From positions 620,001-684,000 of the forward strand of contig JAJJXM010000029.1 of NCBI GenBank assembly GCA_024516155.1: a stretch of 64,000 nt of DNA, in the 5' to 3' direction. Source of the stretch: Pyronema omphalodes (lineage: Eukaryota > Ascomycota > Pezizomycetes > Pezizales > Pyronemataceae). Below the pieces are notes generated by a model. It saw only the letters and a program-made list of their open reading frames with translations, was not told the origin of the DNA and did not search any database. How positions within the stretch are numbered: the stretch's first letter is position 1; each line of letters starts with the position of its first letter. A program made the position numbers and the translations under genes. Of the stretch, positions 44,032-53,173 are shown piece after piece.

Positions 44032-44987
44032 TCATTTGTACATACTCTGAATGAGGGCGTCTATCTCATGTGATATGAGCGCTGACGCATTCTCATCACC
44101 CCCTTCAATGATATCAGGGAAACAGTCAGATATTGCCTTGATGATTTCCTCTGATGTATTTGGACGTCCTTCAGAATCGAAAGCATTATTGTCCTCTAAG
44201 AAGACGACGTTGGAAGCGCGCATGACAGAACGTGAATTGAAGTCATAGATGCGCCAAATCTTTGACGACTCTGTGTACCCAACCATCATGCTCTGTGACG
44301 CGCGTGCGCTCCAGTTCTTGTCTGTCCTCTGCTCCTTCGGTATATGCTTGAAGACCGTGCAACCGAATCTTCGAAGGTGTAGCAGCTGAGGCGGCCTGTG
44401 AAACAGGGCCTCATGAGGACTTAGCCAGACTTTGAGCGTCCTAGTCGGAGATATTGAGTGGAGGTACACCGCCGTGTTGACAGCCTCAGCCCAGAAGCGA
44501 TGAGGAACTTGGGTGTCTAGTAGCATGGAACGTGCTTTGCCGTTGATCGTCTGCATGAATCTCTCGGCTGTTCCGTTTTTATGCTGTGTGAAGGGTGGTG
44601 AGGGTTTGAACGAGATACCGCTTTTCGCCAGGAAAGAACGGAACTGTTGATTATTGAATTCCCCTGTGCCATTATCACACCTGAAACGATGAATCTTATG
44701 TCCTTGAGATTCAATCCACGCTTTGTATTCTTGGAATACCGGTAGTACCACGTCTGTGGAGTTTGATTTCAGAAAGTAAACCTTGGCGAAACGACTGAAG
44801 TCATCAATATAGATGATATAATACCGTCGTTGGCTGATCGACGGAGTCGACATCGGGCCGCAGACATCCGAGTGGACAAGTTCAAAGGGCTTGCTCACAC
44901 GTTCGGTTGGTGATCGGATGAAGGACTGTCGATTTTTGGCTTGTATGCACGTTGTACAGGACTGGAGATGATCTAATGTTGTGGTTG
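44032..44987 (-). pseudogene. Copia integrase (partial pol)
   Basis: The minus frame starts at the E11 tail junction with LDHLQSCTTCIQAKNRQ (the CC half of the HHCC zinc domain), followed by FELVHSDVCGPM, YIDDFSRFAKVYFLKS, RFRCDNGTGEFNNQQF and HKNGTAERFMQTINGKAR. These supply the D, D and E of the DD35E catalytic triad. The conserved C-terminal region HEALFHRPPQLLHLRRFGC and VVFLEDNNAFDSEG follow. The frame ends at a stop 44032-44034 (LIQSMYK), earlier than a continuous copia pol would. The HH half (HRRLAHLN) is visible across E11 near 46970-47000 but one base out of phase. Confidence 0.9.
44980..44987. repeat. TSD of E11 (TGTGGTTG), second copy 46961-46968
   Basis: Eight-base direct repeat. 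Its right copy overlaps bases that could also belong to the element terminus, so the true length may be slightly less. Confidence 0.75.
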
Positions 44988-46960
44988 TTTGTTTGTTTGT
45001 TCTCTCATTACTTGTTTGCAACCCGAAGGTTATGACAAGGGACAGATAAATACAAAAGAGAAGAAGAAAGAAATGTAAAAGCAAAAACCCAGTCTCCACC
45101 TCTACCAGTCTCCTCCTCTTGATCGTTGTGGTTGTGGGGTCTGTCCCCACTGTTACTACGGGGGTTTCTTGTCCAAGCGCGTCTGCTGTTCCAGTGCCCT
45201 GCTTGCACAGAGGCCGCCTCGCCGGGCTCCTCCCTTTCCTCCTCCCTTCCCCTCCCATTTTTAACCATTTTTCCTCCTTTATTTCCTCCACAAAGCAAAA
45301 ACGAAACCAAAGCAAAGTTAAACAGCCGCCGGGCCACCCGTGCCCCCACTCTCCTCTCCTCTCTCACCTCCTCCGCCGGTGTCTCCTGACTCTTTGCCCT
45401 TTGAGACACCCGGGCCCGCTCTGCCCCTCTTCCCCTCCCCTCTCTCCCCTTCTCCTTCCTTCTTCCTCAGCCTTCTCACTGCTCCCCCTCGCCTCTCTCC
45501 CCTTCTTGTCGGTGGTGTTGTCAGTCCAAGATTGCCATTCCCAAGCACAATCTGGATGTTGATGCCTCCGCTCTTGACGACTTCTGCCGAAGTCTTCTTT
45601 GCAGAGGAGGTTGTCGTTCTGGGTTGGTGGGTATTCTTTCCCCGGCCACCATTCTTTGTTGTAGGGGTCTTGCTGGGTGTCGCTGCCGTAGGTGTCGTCT
45701 CCTTCGCTTTCTGCTTCTTCCTCTGTGTAGCCTTTGCCTCCACAGTCTTCCATCCGTCGGTCTCAGCAGGGGCAGTGCTTGGGGCGTCGGGTAGAGGTGT
45801 GTCCTGAGCAGATGGACTGTCAGGGTGAGGTTCCGGTGTCGCTTCGGTCGACGTGATCGCGAGGAGAGGTAGGGGGGACATAGGCTTGAGGGCATCAAGC
45901 TTGTCCTGGGCGGCGGTAGTCGCATGTTTCGAGTGCATCAGGCTTCGCACCGGTGATGCCGCTCTCGGTTTGTGGTTCACCGGTCTTCTGTTTGTCGGTG
46001 AGGTGGGTTCGGTGTTCTGGTCGCTTCCCCTTCGCTTTCTCTTGCCAGGAGGGTTGCGAACAACGTCCAGGACATCCTGAATGTCATGTTGGACGACGGA
46101 CAGTTGCATAGTCATCTCTTCCATCGCTGAGGAAGAGGCCATGAGGTTCAGTGAGGGGGGCGCCGAAATGACTTGTTGCTGTTCGTCGATTTTCCTCGTC
46201 AGGGCGTCCACAGCAGCCTTGAGAGCTGCTGTTTCTGCCTGTGTAGAGTCGTAGGCTGCGCGCAGCTTCGTGTTTTCGCCGGTCACAATGTTGAATTTCG
46301 TCATCATGACGTCGAATCTGAGGCGCATCTCATCGCTGTTGTTGCGTATGGTGTCATCGAGGGTATTGAAGCGACGCTGTGTGTCCTGGTGGATCTGTTG
46401 TATCCCCAGGAAGCTGGCTCCAGTGAATTCGGCGTAGTTGTCTATAAACAGTTGATCCAGGGTGGCATAGTTGTCGTCAACTGCGACTGCCTCATTAATT
46501 GCAGATACCATTATGCGACGGTAGTTACTAAACCGGCTGTGTTCAGTTGTCGCCTGTTGCTGCGATGTTGAAGCCGAAGGAACTGGTGATCGTGCCAAGA
46601 CCACGCTCTGGAAGGGCTTTCCAGCGAAGTGTCCATCAACTTCATCAACTTTTCCATCTCTTCCATCCAGAGTAGGAGTAGATCCATCATGAGGAAGGTC
46701 GGCTAGAACATTGTACGCGTTTTCGGACCGTTCTGATCGTTGGGCGTTGTTCTGTCGTTGTTTTGGCGACATTTCGTGAGGTGGGGTAAGCCAAAACTCG
46801 TGAAAACTCTGATTTTGCGACAAAAGTCAACAAAAACAACGTAGAATTCCCTGAAAGCTCAGAGAATAACGTAACAGAGTGCTGCGAATCCGAATCCGAT
46901 GGGAAAACCGGGGGTTTCGGTGCTCGTTGTTGAGAATGCAGGGGGGGGTCGCCGTTGCCG
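44988..46960 (-). mobile_element. E11: full-length ORF1-only element (minus), K-type 3' end
   Basis: Tail and hairpin (45011-45039) at the left, family leader and 5' terminus ending at about 46960. It splits the copia zinc-binding region of integrase. Confidence 0.92.
45318..46772 (-). CDS. E11 ORF1-only protein, 484 aa, intact
   Basis: Open from ATG 46772 to the stop at 45318. N-terminus 1-68 with GKVDEVDGHFAGK; variable segment YRRIMVSAINEAVAVDDNYA; coiled coil 130-200; PPSLNLMASSSAMEE where others have PPSPNLTASSSAMEE; NLS-like GKRKRRGSDQ; KTSAEVVKSGGINIQIV where the family has KTWAEVVKSGGINVQIV. The loss of that Trp is unusual because the residue is kept in all other readable intact copies. 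The purine-coded Gly/Arg/Glu tail is normal. No catalytic domain. Confidence 0.78.
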   Translation of the reverse strand: MSPKQRQNNAQRSERSENAYNVLADLPHDGSTPTLDGRDGKVDEVDGHFAGKPFQSVVLARSPVPSASTSQQQATTEHSRFSNYRRIMVSAINEAVAVDDNYATLDQLFIDNYAEFTGASFLGIQQIHQDTQRRFNTLDDTIRNNSDEMRLRFDVMMTKFNIVTGENTKLRAAYDSTQAETAALKAAVDALTRKIDEQQQVISAPPSLNLMASSSAMEEMTMQLSVVQHDIQDVLDVVRNPPGKRKRRGSDQNTEPTSPTNRRPVNHKPRAASPVRSLMHSKHATTAAQDKLDALKPMSPLPLLAITSTEATPEPHPDSPSAQDTPLPDAPSTAPAETDGWKTVEAKATQRKKQKAKETTPTAATPSKTPTTKNGGRGKNTHQPRTTTSSAKKTSAEVVKSGGINIQIVLGNGNLGLTTPPTRRGERRGGAVRRLRKKEGEGERGEGKRGRAGPGVSKGKESGDTGGGGERGEESGGTGGPAAV

Positions 46961-46968
46961 TGTGGTTG

Positions 46969-47605
46969 AGGTGGGCCAGTCTTCTGTGCGACATATCGAA
47001 ATTGCTTGTTGGTTCAAGGCGGAAAGACTGTCTATGTGCTGTTCGAAGGTCTTTGTCGCTTGGACGCGTAAGATCAACGTCTGCACTTGTTCGTTTATTC
47101 GATGATATTGTTGTTCGGGTCGAGAGGGAATAGAGTTAATGTCGACGCCTGCACCAGAACGAGTGGTTATCAGGGCGTCGTGGTCCTCCTTAATAGCCTC
47201 TGCTGTCCATCTGTAAAGATTGTCCTGCATGCGAGCGACAATGATTGTTTTGGAGGTCTTGTCTTTCACAGTACAAGTACCGTCCGCCATAGTAATTTGC
47301 CACCCCCTTTTATCGAAGAGGGGCAGGGAGAAAAGGGAGAGTCGAAACGTGGGAACGTATAGTGCAGAAATTTGAAAGAGATTATTGAGGATGATTTTTC
47401 CGTAGGTGTTGGTGGTGACTGTACTATTGTCACCTAAGCGAATGTTGATGGACTTGCAAGTAGCTAAAGAATCAGTGAGAAAAGCAGATTTATCATTACA
47501 AAAATGGTGCGTTGCACCAGAGTCGAGCACCCATGTATGTGTCTCAGCGGACGAGTCTGTGGCGATCAAGGCTTGCGCTGTTAGGGAGGTGCTGGAGTTC
47601 CCGAG
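46969..47605 (-). pseudogene. Copia protease and start of integrase (partial pol)
   Basis: Directly after the gag TGA, the same minus frame continues LGNSSTSLTAQALIATDSS and then HTWVLDSGATHHFCND, the copia aspartic protease active site (DSG), followed by INIRLGDNSTVTTNTYGK and YVPTFRLSLFSLPLFDKRGW. The pre-integrase region follows. HRRLAHLN, the His half of the integrase zinc finger, appears one base out of phase just before E11. There is no start codon of its own next to the gag stop, so expression would need stop readthrough or a CGA-to-TGA change disabled it. Confidence 0.85.
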
Positions 47606-48520
47606 TCAAATACCGAGATCAGTGTTGTCTAACTCGGCAATTTTCGCACTGGAGCGAAGCTTGTACCGCTCGCATATGGCGGGAGCCGAAGATCTGAGTT
47701 TGCACTCTGTCGCAACGTGGCCCTTCCTGGTACAGTAGTGGCATTGGACATCCTCCTTTTTCGAAGTTTTAGTAGGTCTGGACGGTCCGGCGCTTGATGA
47801 TGCTGCGCCTTTATTGGTGTTGTGATTTGCGTAGCATTCCTTCGTGTTGTGGCTAGAGCGTTTACAGTGGTCGCACCACTTGGTCGTCCTAGCATGCGCC
47901 TCGCCCTTCGGGGATCCTAGGGTGGCTTCCCACATATGTTCGTGGTCGTGCAGGATCTTCTGGAGCTCGTCAACCGCAATATTATCAAGTTTCGCGAGCT
48001 CGTGTTTTGTAACTCCGTAGGAGTCGGGGAGATTTGCAATGACATAATTAACCAGCGCAGTGTCGCTGATATCTAAAACCGTACCAGTAAGTGGAGCCTG
48101 GATGTTAAGGAGATCAGTTATCCATTTCGACACGGACTGCCCGGGGTTAGGCTTTGATCTCCAGAACTTAATCCAGAGGTTCCTTCGTCCAGAGTTTGTT
48201 TTCGAGTTGTCAAACCGAGCTTCGAGTTTAAGCCACATCTCGCGTGGGTTGTCGAGTCCGGTGATAACTCTGCGGCAGGTGATGTCGCAGTGATCAAATA
48301 TGATCTGGGTAGCTCTGGCCGCCCTTTCATCGAAGTATTGGAGATCCCCCGCAGCTTGTTGACTGGTGCCGCCAGCAGGGCGCGTCTCCTTCCCGTTCAC
48401 GATATTCCAGGCGCTTTTACCAGCCAAGATAAAGTGGATGGGGTCCTTCCACTGCGCATAATTGGCCACCGTCACAATGGGGCACTTCAGGGCAGTTGGT
48501 TCCTGGACTTCGTCGGACAT
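47606..48520 (-). CDS. Copia gag, capsid-nucleocapsid with two CCHC knuckles
   Basis: 304 aa from ATG 48520 to TGA 47608-47606. The N-terminus (ALKCPIVTVANYAQWKDPIH, then FILAGKSAWNIVNGKE) and the MWLKLEARFDNSKTNS region are the UBN2/DUF4219 copia gag type. Two knuckles follow: CDHCKRSSHNTKEC near residue 220 and CHYCTRKGHVATEC near 262, each C-x2-C-x4-H-x4-C. The product assembles the virus-like particle and binds element RNA. The TGA is in phase with the protease frame, unlike the single gag-pol ORF usual in many copia elements. No internal defect is seen. Confidence 0.9.
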   Translation of the reverse strand: MSDEVQEPTALKCPIVTVANYAQWKDPIHFILAGKSAWNIVNGKETRPAGGTSQQAAGDLQYFDERAARATQIIFDHCDITCRRVITGLDNPREMWLKLEARFDNSKTNSGRRNLWIKFWRSKPNPGQSVSKWITDLLNIQAPLTGTVLDISDTALVNYVIANLPDSYGVTKHELAKLDNIAVDELQKILHDHEHMWEATLGSPKGEAHARTTKWCDHCKRSSHNTKECYANHNTNKGAASSSAGPSRPTKTSKKEDVQCHYCTRKGHVATECKLRSSAPAICERYKLRSSAKIAELDNTDLGI

Positions 48521-48624
48521 CGTGGGAGAGTGATTAAAATTAAGGGGAAAGTGAAGAAATATATATAATTTATGACTAATAACGGGTAACGGTAAGTGTA
48601 GCGGTTACGCAAGGGCTCAAAACC
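48521..48624 (-). other. Copia leader between 5' LTR and gag
   Basis: On the minus strand, GGTTTTGAGCCCTTGCG follows the LTR and should hold the primer-binding site. It does not begin with TGG, so I cannot name the priming tRNA. The rest is AT-rich leader. Confidence 0.6.
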
Positions 48625-48785
48625 TGTCGAAGGTCTCACAGGCACGAGGGGAAGAAGAAAGTGGAGGTGGTGACCGAATGTATTAACGAGCGTAAGGAGT
48701 CAGGCATAGACGGGAAAGCGAGTGCCTATACATAGAGAGTGGTCCACCTCCACCTAAGCACTAGGGCCTTAGGCGCACTTCAACA
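48625..48785 (-). repeat. Copia 5' LTR (element orientation), 161 bp
   Basis: Same length as the other LTR and identical except for four transitions. TG at 48625 and CA at 48785, then TSD GTTAC. Confidence 0.93.
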
Positions 48786-51066
48786 GTTACACCGAGACCA
48801 AATAGGAGGCCGCCCGCAGCGATCCGCCATCGACGCCGCAATGGCGCTCGTCCACGACATTGAAATGGGTAAACAACAGAAACTTATCACCACAGCACTT
48901 TTCCTAGACGTACGCGGAGCTTTCGACAATGTCTCCGCCGATCGCCTTCAGCAGACACTACACCAGCTAGGCTGCCCCAGACAATTCCGAACATGGTGCG
49001 AAACCTTCCTGGCCGAAAGGACGACCGCTCTATCCTTCGACGGACAAACAGATCGCCAACGCCCAATTAAAACGGGAATCCCCCAGGGTTCCCCAGCATC
49101 ACCGATCCTGTTCCTCCTGTACTTAAGACCGCTCTTTGACGCACTAATGCAGGAACAGCTGTTCGCGTGGACACCCAGTTACATGGATGACGACGCAATC
49201 GTCGTACACAGTCGAACCCGGAAAGAAAACGCGCGCCTCCTGGAAAAAGTCACCCAAACAGCATTCACTTGGGCAGCTTCCAACGCTGTGGCCTTTGACG
49301 ACTCAAAGACGGAACTCCTTCATTTCCACTGGGCGAGGTCAGATACAATCACAGACAATGAAAAAGTAAAACTACCGAACGGTACTACAGTGAGCCCTGG
49401 GACGCAGGGAGGAGAAAAAGATGCCGTACGATGGATTGGTATGTACCTAGACAGACTCCTTACCTTTAAAGCACATGTACGTAGAAAAACTGCCGCCGCA
49501 CAAAGAACGCTCAACGCGCTATGCCGATTAGCAAGATATGACACTGGTCTGTCTCCCCTCGCGACCCGACTAATTTTCCAGGCATGCGTCCAAACCCGTG
49601 CGGACTTTGGCGGGGAGATATGGTGGACGCGACAGAGAGACCTTGCCTCGAAACTACAAACCCAACAAAATTCAGCCCGACGCCGCATACTCAACGCCTT
49701 TAACTCGACTCCCACACTGGCGCTCCATAACGAGACCGCGCTACCTCCGGTACCGATACGCCTGGACCACACGCAACGCCAATACGCACTTGGCGTCCTC
49801 ACTCTCCCTCCGACACATCCGATCGCACGCCGGTGTCCCACATCCTTCCCCATACCGAGCTTACAATCCGCCGCTATTGAGATCGCAAACGAGTACGACC
49901 ACCCGTGGCACAACACCACACTAGAGCCCACGCGCCTCCTCAGCACTCTACACTCTCTCTCGCCTTGGCTCCCTCTCAACGCACCGGTCGAATACACCTC
50001 CCTCCCCGTTCCGCTCGACGCCAACGAAAACCTCTTAACCGTCGACATCCCCACAGCCCCGAAACCTGAGACAGCGCACGCCCACCTCCTACTCCTCGAC
50101 AACCTCAGACGACGCCGCAATGTCATCATCGCCTACACGGACGGGTCGCAGACCGCGTCTGGCACCGGCGCCGGATACACCATCACCATTGGACTACCCA
50201 CCACCATTAACGCCATCGTACCTATGGGAGACACAGCTGAAGTGTTCGATGCAGAGGTGCGCGCAATTCAAGAATGCCTCTTAACGTGCTTGAAATACAT
50301 CGCTCGCCTCAACCTCCACAACCGTCGACTGCACATCTTTAGCGACAACAAAGCTGGGCTCCAACGTGCCTCACACCTCCGACGCGGCCCCGGCCAGGAA
50401 ATAGCCCACACTATACATGAGACAGCCGAAGCCCTACTACAACATGACGTCACAGTCACCCTCCACTGGATCCCCGGTCACTCCGACATACCCGGCAGCG
50501 ATGCCGCAGACCGCCTGGCTAAACAAGCCACCGAATCCCTCCCCCGTGCGAATCTACCCATTACACTCACCCGGCTATGCAAGAAAGCACGCGAGAAGAC
50601 CGTCGCCGAGTGGACACACTGGTACTCCTCCTCCGATCGACCACACACATACTCTGCCCCGCACCGGAGACGCATGGATCCCATCTACGTCGACAACCCC
50701 CGGTGACTCTCTACCGCGATCCTTGGTCTCCGTACAGGACACGGATACTTTCTGGACTACCTGGCACACCCGCCGACAGACTCCTACCCATCGCGACGTT
50801 GTAGCTGCCCGCTACACCCCCCTCAGACCCCTCGGCACCTGCTCCTCAGCTGCCCAGATCACCAGGAAGCCCGGACAACACTTCGACAGCATCTCAAACT
50901 CCACAGGAATTCCCGGATCAATTTGGACAACATCCTCTATACCCCCTCCGGCACAAAGGCTCTCTCTTCGTTTATCTCCGCAACAAAGGTCGCTACTTCG
51001 GTATGGGCTCATGCCAGGTTAAGTAGGACTCGCAGGCGAGACCACCCCCGTTTCATTGACAGCTAA

Positions 51067-51693
51067 TAAGCAGTACCGCTTGACTTCTCCGTGCGTTATA
51101 GATTCGTCGTTCTCTTTTGACATCATGTATTCCTTCTTATTTTCTTTGCTTTTCTGTTTCCTTTGTTATCGCGGGCGGAGTTGGATAGGAGAAGACAGTG
51201 GAAGGAGAAGGGACCGGGGTAGGAAGGGGGGACGGGATTGCGCGACGAGAGTTTTTCCTTTGATTATTTCCTTTCTTTTGTTTTGTTTTTAAGGGCGGCA
51301 GGGGTATACGGGATTGCACGAGGAGAGAGAGGCGCGATGGGAAGGGGCAGAGTGGGCCGGCGGAGGTTATCTTTTTCTTTTTGCTCGTGGAGGAAATAAA
51401 AGCGGGAAAAACGGCTAAAACATGGGAGGGGAAGGGTGGAGGAAAGAGAGGACACCCGGCGCGGTGGCCTCTGTGCGAACAGGGCACTGGAACAGCAGAC
51501 GCGGTTGGACAACAGGACCAACGAAGTAATAGTGGGGACAGGACCACAAAATCACAGCCTAAGGGAGGATCAGCGGAAGTAGAGACGGGACTTTGTTTTG
51601 TTTTTGCTCTTGACTTTCCATGTACTATAAACCTGTACCCTCGTCATAACCAATAAGGTTGCATACGAGTAATGAAGAAACAAACAAACAAAC
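51067..51693 (+). other. LINE-C C2 3' UTR, hairpin 51640-51669, AAAC tail
   Basis: Follows the C1 3' UTR closely, with small indels in the pyrimidine tract. Outer stem CTCGT/ACGAG and inner AACC/GGTT are intact. Non-coding. Confidence 0.8.
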
Positions 51694-52326
51694 GACATCA
51701 TAAGGCATCCTGATGCCCTACCGGAGTGGATCACTCCGTCACATTCCTGTGTGATGTCACATGTGCCCCACCTGCGCGCACTTGCGCGTAGCCACACCCT
51801 GGTGTGGATGCAAACGCCGTCTTGTTACAAGTTGGCAGCTCTAGGCCAAAGGACGCGTCATATCAGTTCCATCAAACGGGTTTCCTGAGTGGAGTCCCCT
51901 GCTGGACATCGTCTCATGCTAATGCACTGTTAACCCTTGTTCTGCATTCTACTCCGGTTTGCTGACTAGACTCTTCCTTATCTTCTTCGCCCAACTGTCC
52001 ACCCAACTCGTAACACTGGTTGACACCCTTGCACCGCATCTGCATCTTCTTGGAATCTCCTGTTCCTATGCAGCCCCTATCGTAGCCGTGAATTGCCGAA
52101 TGCTCCTCAGGTACAAGGAGGTGACCTTTCGTCGTCTTCTTCGTTCTCCATCAGCGTCGTTCGTAGTTGTCTCAAGGGTAAGTCGACACCCTTGAGGTAA
52201 GTTTTCCTTTCTCCTTCTCCGTCCTGAGTCCTCCCAAACTGACAGTGAATAAGAGTTTCGACGCCTCGGGCCGGGATCCTTGTGAGGTCCTATGGAAAAG
52301 TCACGAATCACGTGACGTGGCTAGCC
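51694..52326. other. Unassigned 633-bp stretch, possibly LTR or host DNA
   Basis: No protein frame is convincing. Dyad elements are dense near its left end: GGCATC-CT-GATGCC (51704-51717), TGTGA-TG-TCACA (about 51749-51760) and CCACACC-CT-GGTGTGG (about 51790-51806). TGTGATGTCACATGTGCCCC would suit an LTR start, but I find no matching end or second copy. It continues across B3 at 59259, because the B3 TSD lies at its right edge. Confidence 0.4.
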
Positions 52327-52340
52327 GGAGCTCCTCTGGG
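52327..52340. repeat. TSD of LINE-B B3 (GGAGCTCCTCTGGG), second copy 59245-59258
   Basis: Exact 14-base direct repeat flanking 52341-59244. Confidence 0.95.
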
Positions 52341-53173
52341 TTGTTTGTTTGTTTGTTCTCTCATTACTTGTTTGCAACCCGAAGGTTATGACAAGGGACA
52401 GATAAATACAAAAGAGAAGAAGAAAGAAATGTAAAAGCAAAAACCCAGTCTCCACCTCTACCAGTCTCCTCCTCTTGATCGTTGTGGTTGTGGGGTCTGT
52501 CCCCACTGTTACTAAGGGGGTTTCTTGTCCAAGCGCGTCTGATGTTCCAAGTGCCCTGCTTGCACAGAGGCCGCCTCGCCGGGCTCCTCCCTTTCCTCCT
52601 CCCTTCCCCTGCCCATGTTTAGCCATTTTACCGCCTTTGTTTCCTCCGCGTACAAAAGAAAAAGGTAACTCCCGCCGTCCTCCTCTGCCCCTTCCCCGTG
52701 CCCCTCTCTCTCCTTTCGCAACGCCTCGCACTCCTCCCGCCCTCCGAACATAAGAAAAACATCGTCGCACCCAAACAAAGGAAAGTACAAAAGAAACTCG
52801 TCTGCCCTCTCTCGCCTGCCGTCCCCGTCATCTCCCTTCCTGTGCACCATTCCACCATCCGTTCCCTTCTCACCCGCCGTACCATAAAACAACTCCAACC
52901 CGTAAGACAAACAATTGAAAGACAAAGAAAAGAAAACTCAAAACACCCGAACCCCAAGCAGACCCAAGCAACGACCCCAGCCCGATCCCGTCACCGCGTG
53001 CCCGTTCCCTTTCTCTCCGCCTATCCCTCTTCTACCTTCCCCTTTTGCTTGTCCCTTTTTTTTTTGTTTTTCTTTTTTTTACAAAACAGAAATCCTAAGT
53101 AAGAGAGCACTGCAAAATCAGCGCGCGCGAAAGTTCCTAAGGTACTGCGGTCAGTGTAGTCAGCGGTAGGGGT

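Larger units (their letters stand above)
29460..48785 (-). mobile_element. Ty1/copia LTR retrotransposon (minus), split by E8, E9/B2, E10 and E11
   Basis: LTR termini are TG...CA with a 5-bp TSD. In element orientation, the order is gag (47606-48520), protease (46969-47605), integrase (44032-44987), part of the RT (32739-32970) and RT end plus RNase H (29866-30731): the PR-IN-RT-RH order that defines Ty1/copia. Native sequence totals about 4.6 kb. The N-terminal RT between integrase and YVDD is absent, so material was lost together with the E9/E10 insertions. Confidence 0.93.
26121..51066 (+). pseudogene. LINE-C ORF2 of C2 (end of APE, RT, RNase H), in three pieces
   Basis: Piece 1 (26121-26830) starts at VGNWAIDDELATGSDHEVI, the last APE motif, and ends in the RT N-terminus after the FPPPPPPPPPSTLPCRRE hinge. 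Piece 2 (29114-29459) carries APGPDGITFGCLRQ and YRPIALLNCLGKTLEK. Piece 3 (48786-51066) carries DQIGGRPQRSAIDAA, FLDVRGAFDNVS, YMDD, RNase H motifs and the CSCPLHPPQTPRHLLLSCP knuckle. Besides the insertions there is a TGA at 50704-50706 where C1 has TGG, and YMDD is followed by D instead of V. The true stop is TAA 51064-51066. The ORF is defunct. Confidence 0.88.
26121..51693 (+). mobile_element. LINE-C copy C2, 5'-truncated, split by nested insertions
   Basis: Native LINE-C pieces are 26121-26830, 29114-29459 and 48786-51693. They join at TSDs (ACAGCGTGGACGA for E6, GTTAC for copia) into one ORF2 and 3' UTR ending in a hairpin (51640-51669) and an (AAAC)n tail. About 22 kb of later insertions separate the pieces, making C2 the oldest layer of the nest. 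Confidence 0.9.
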
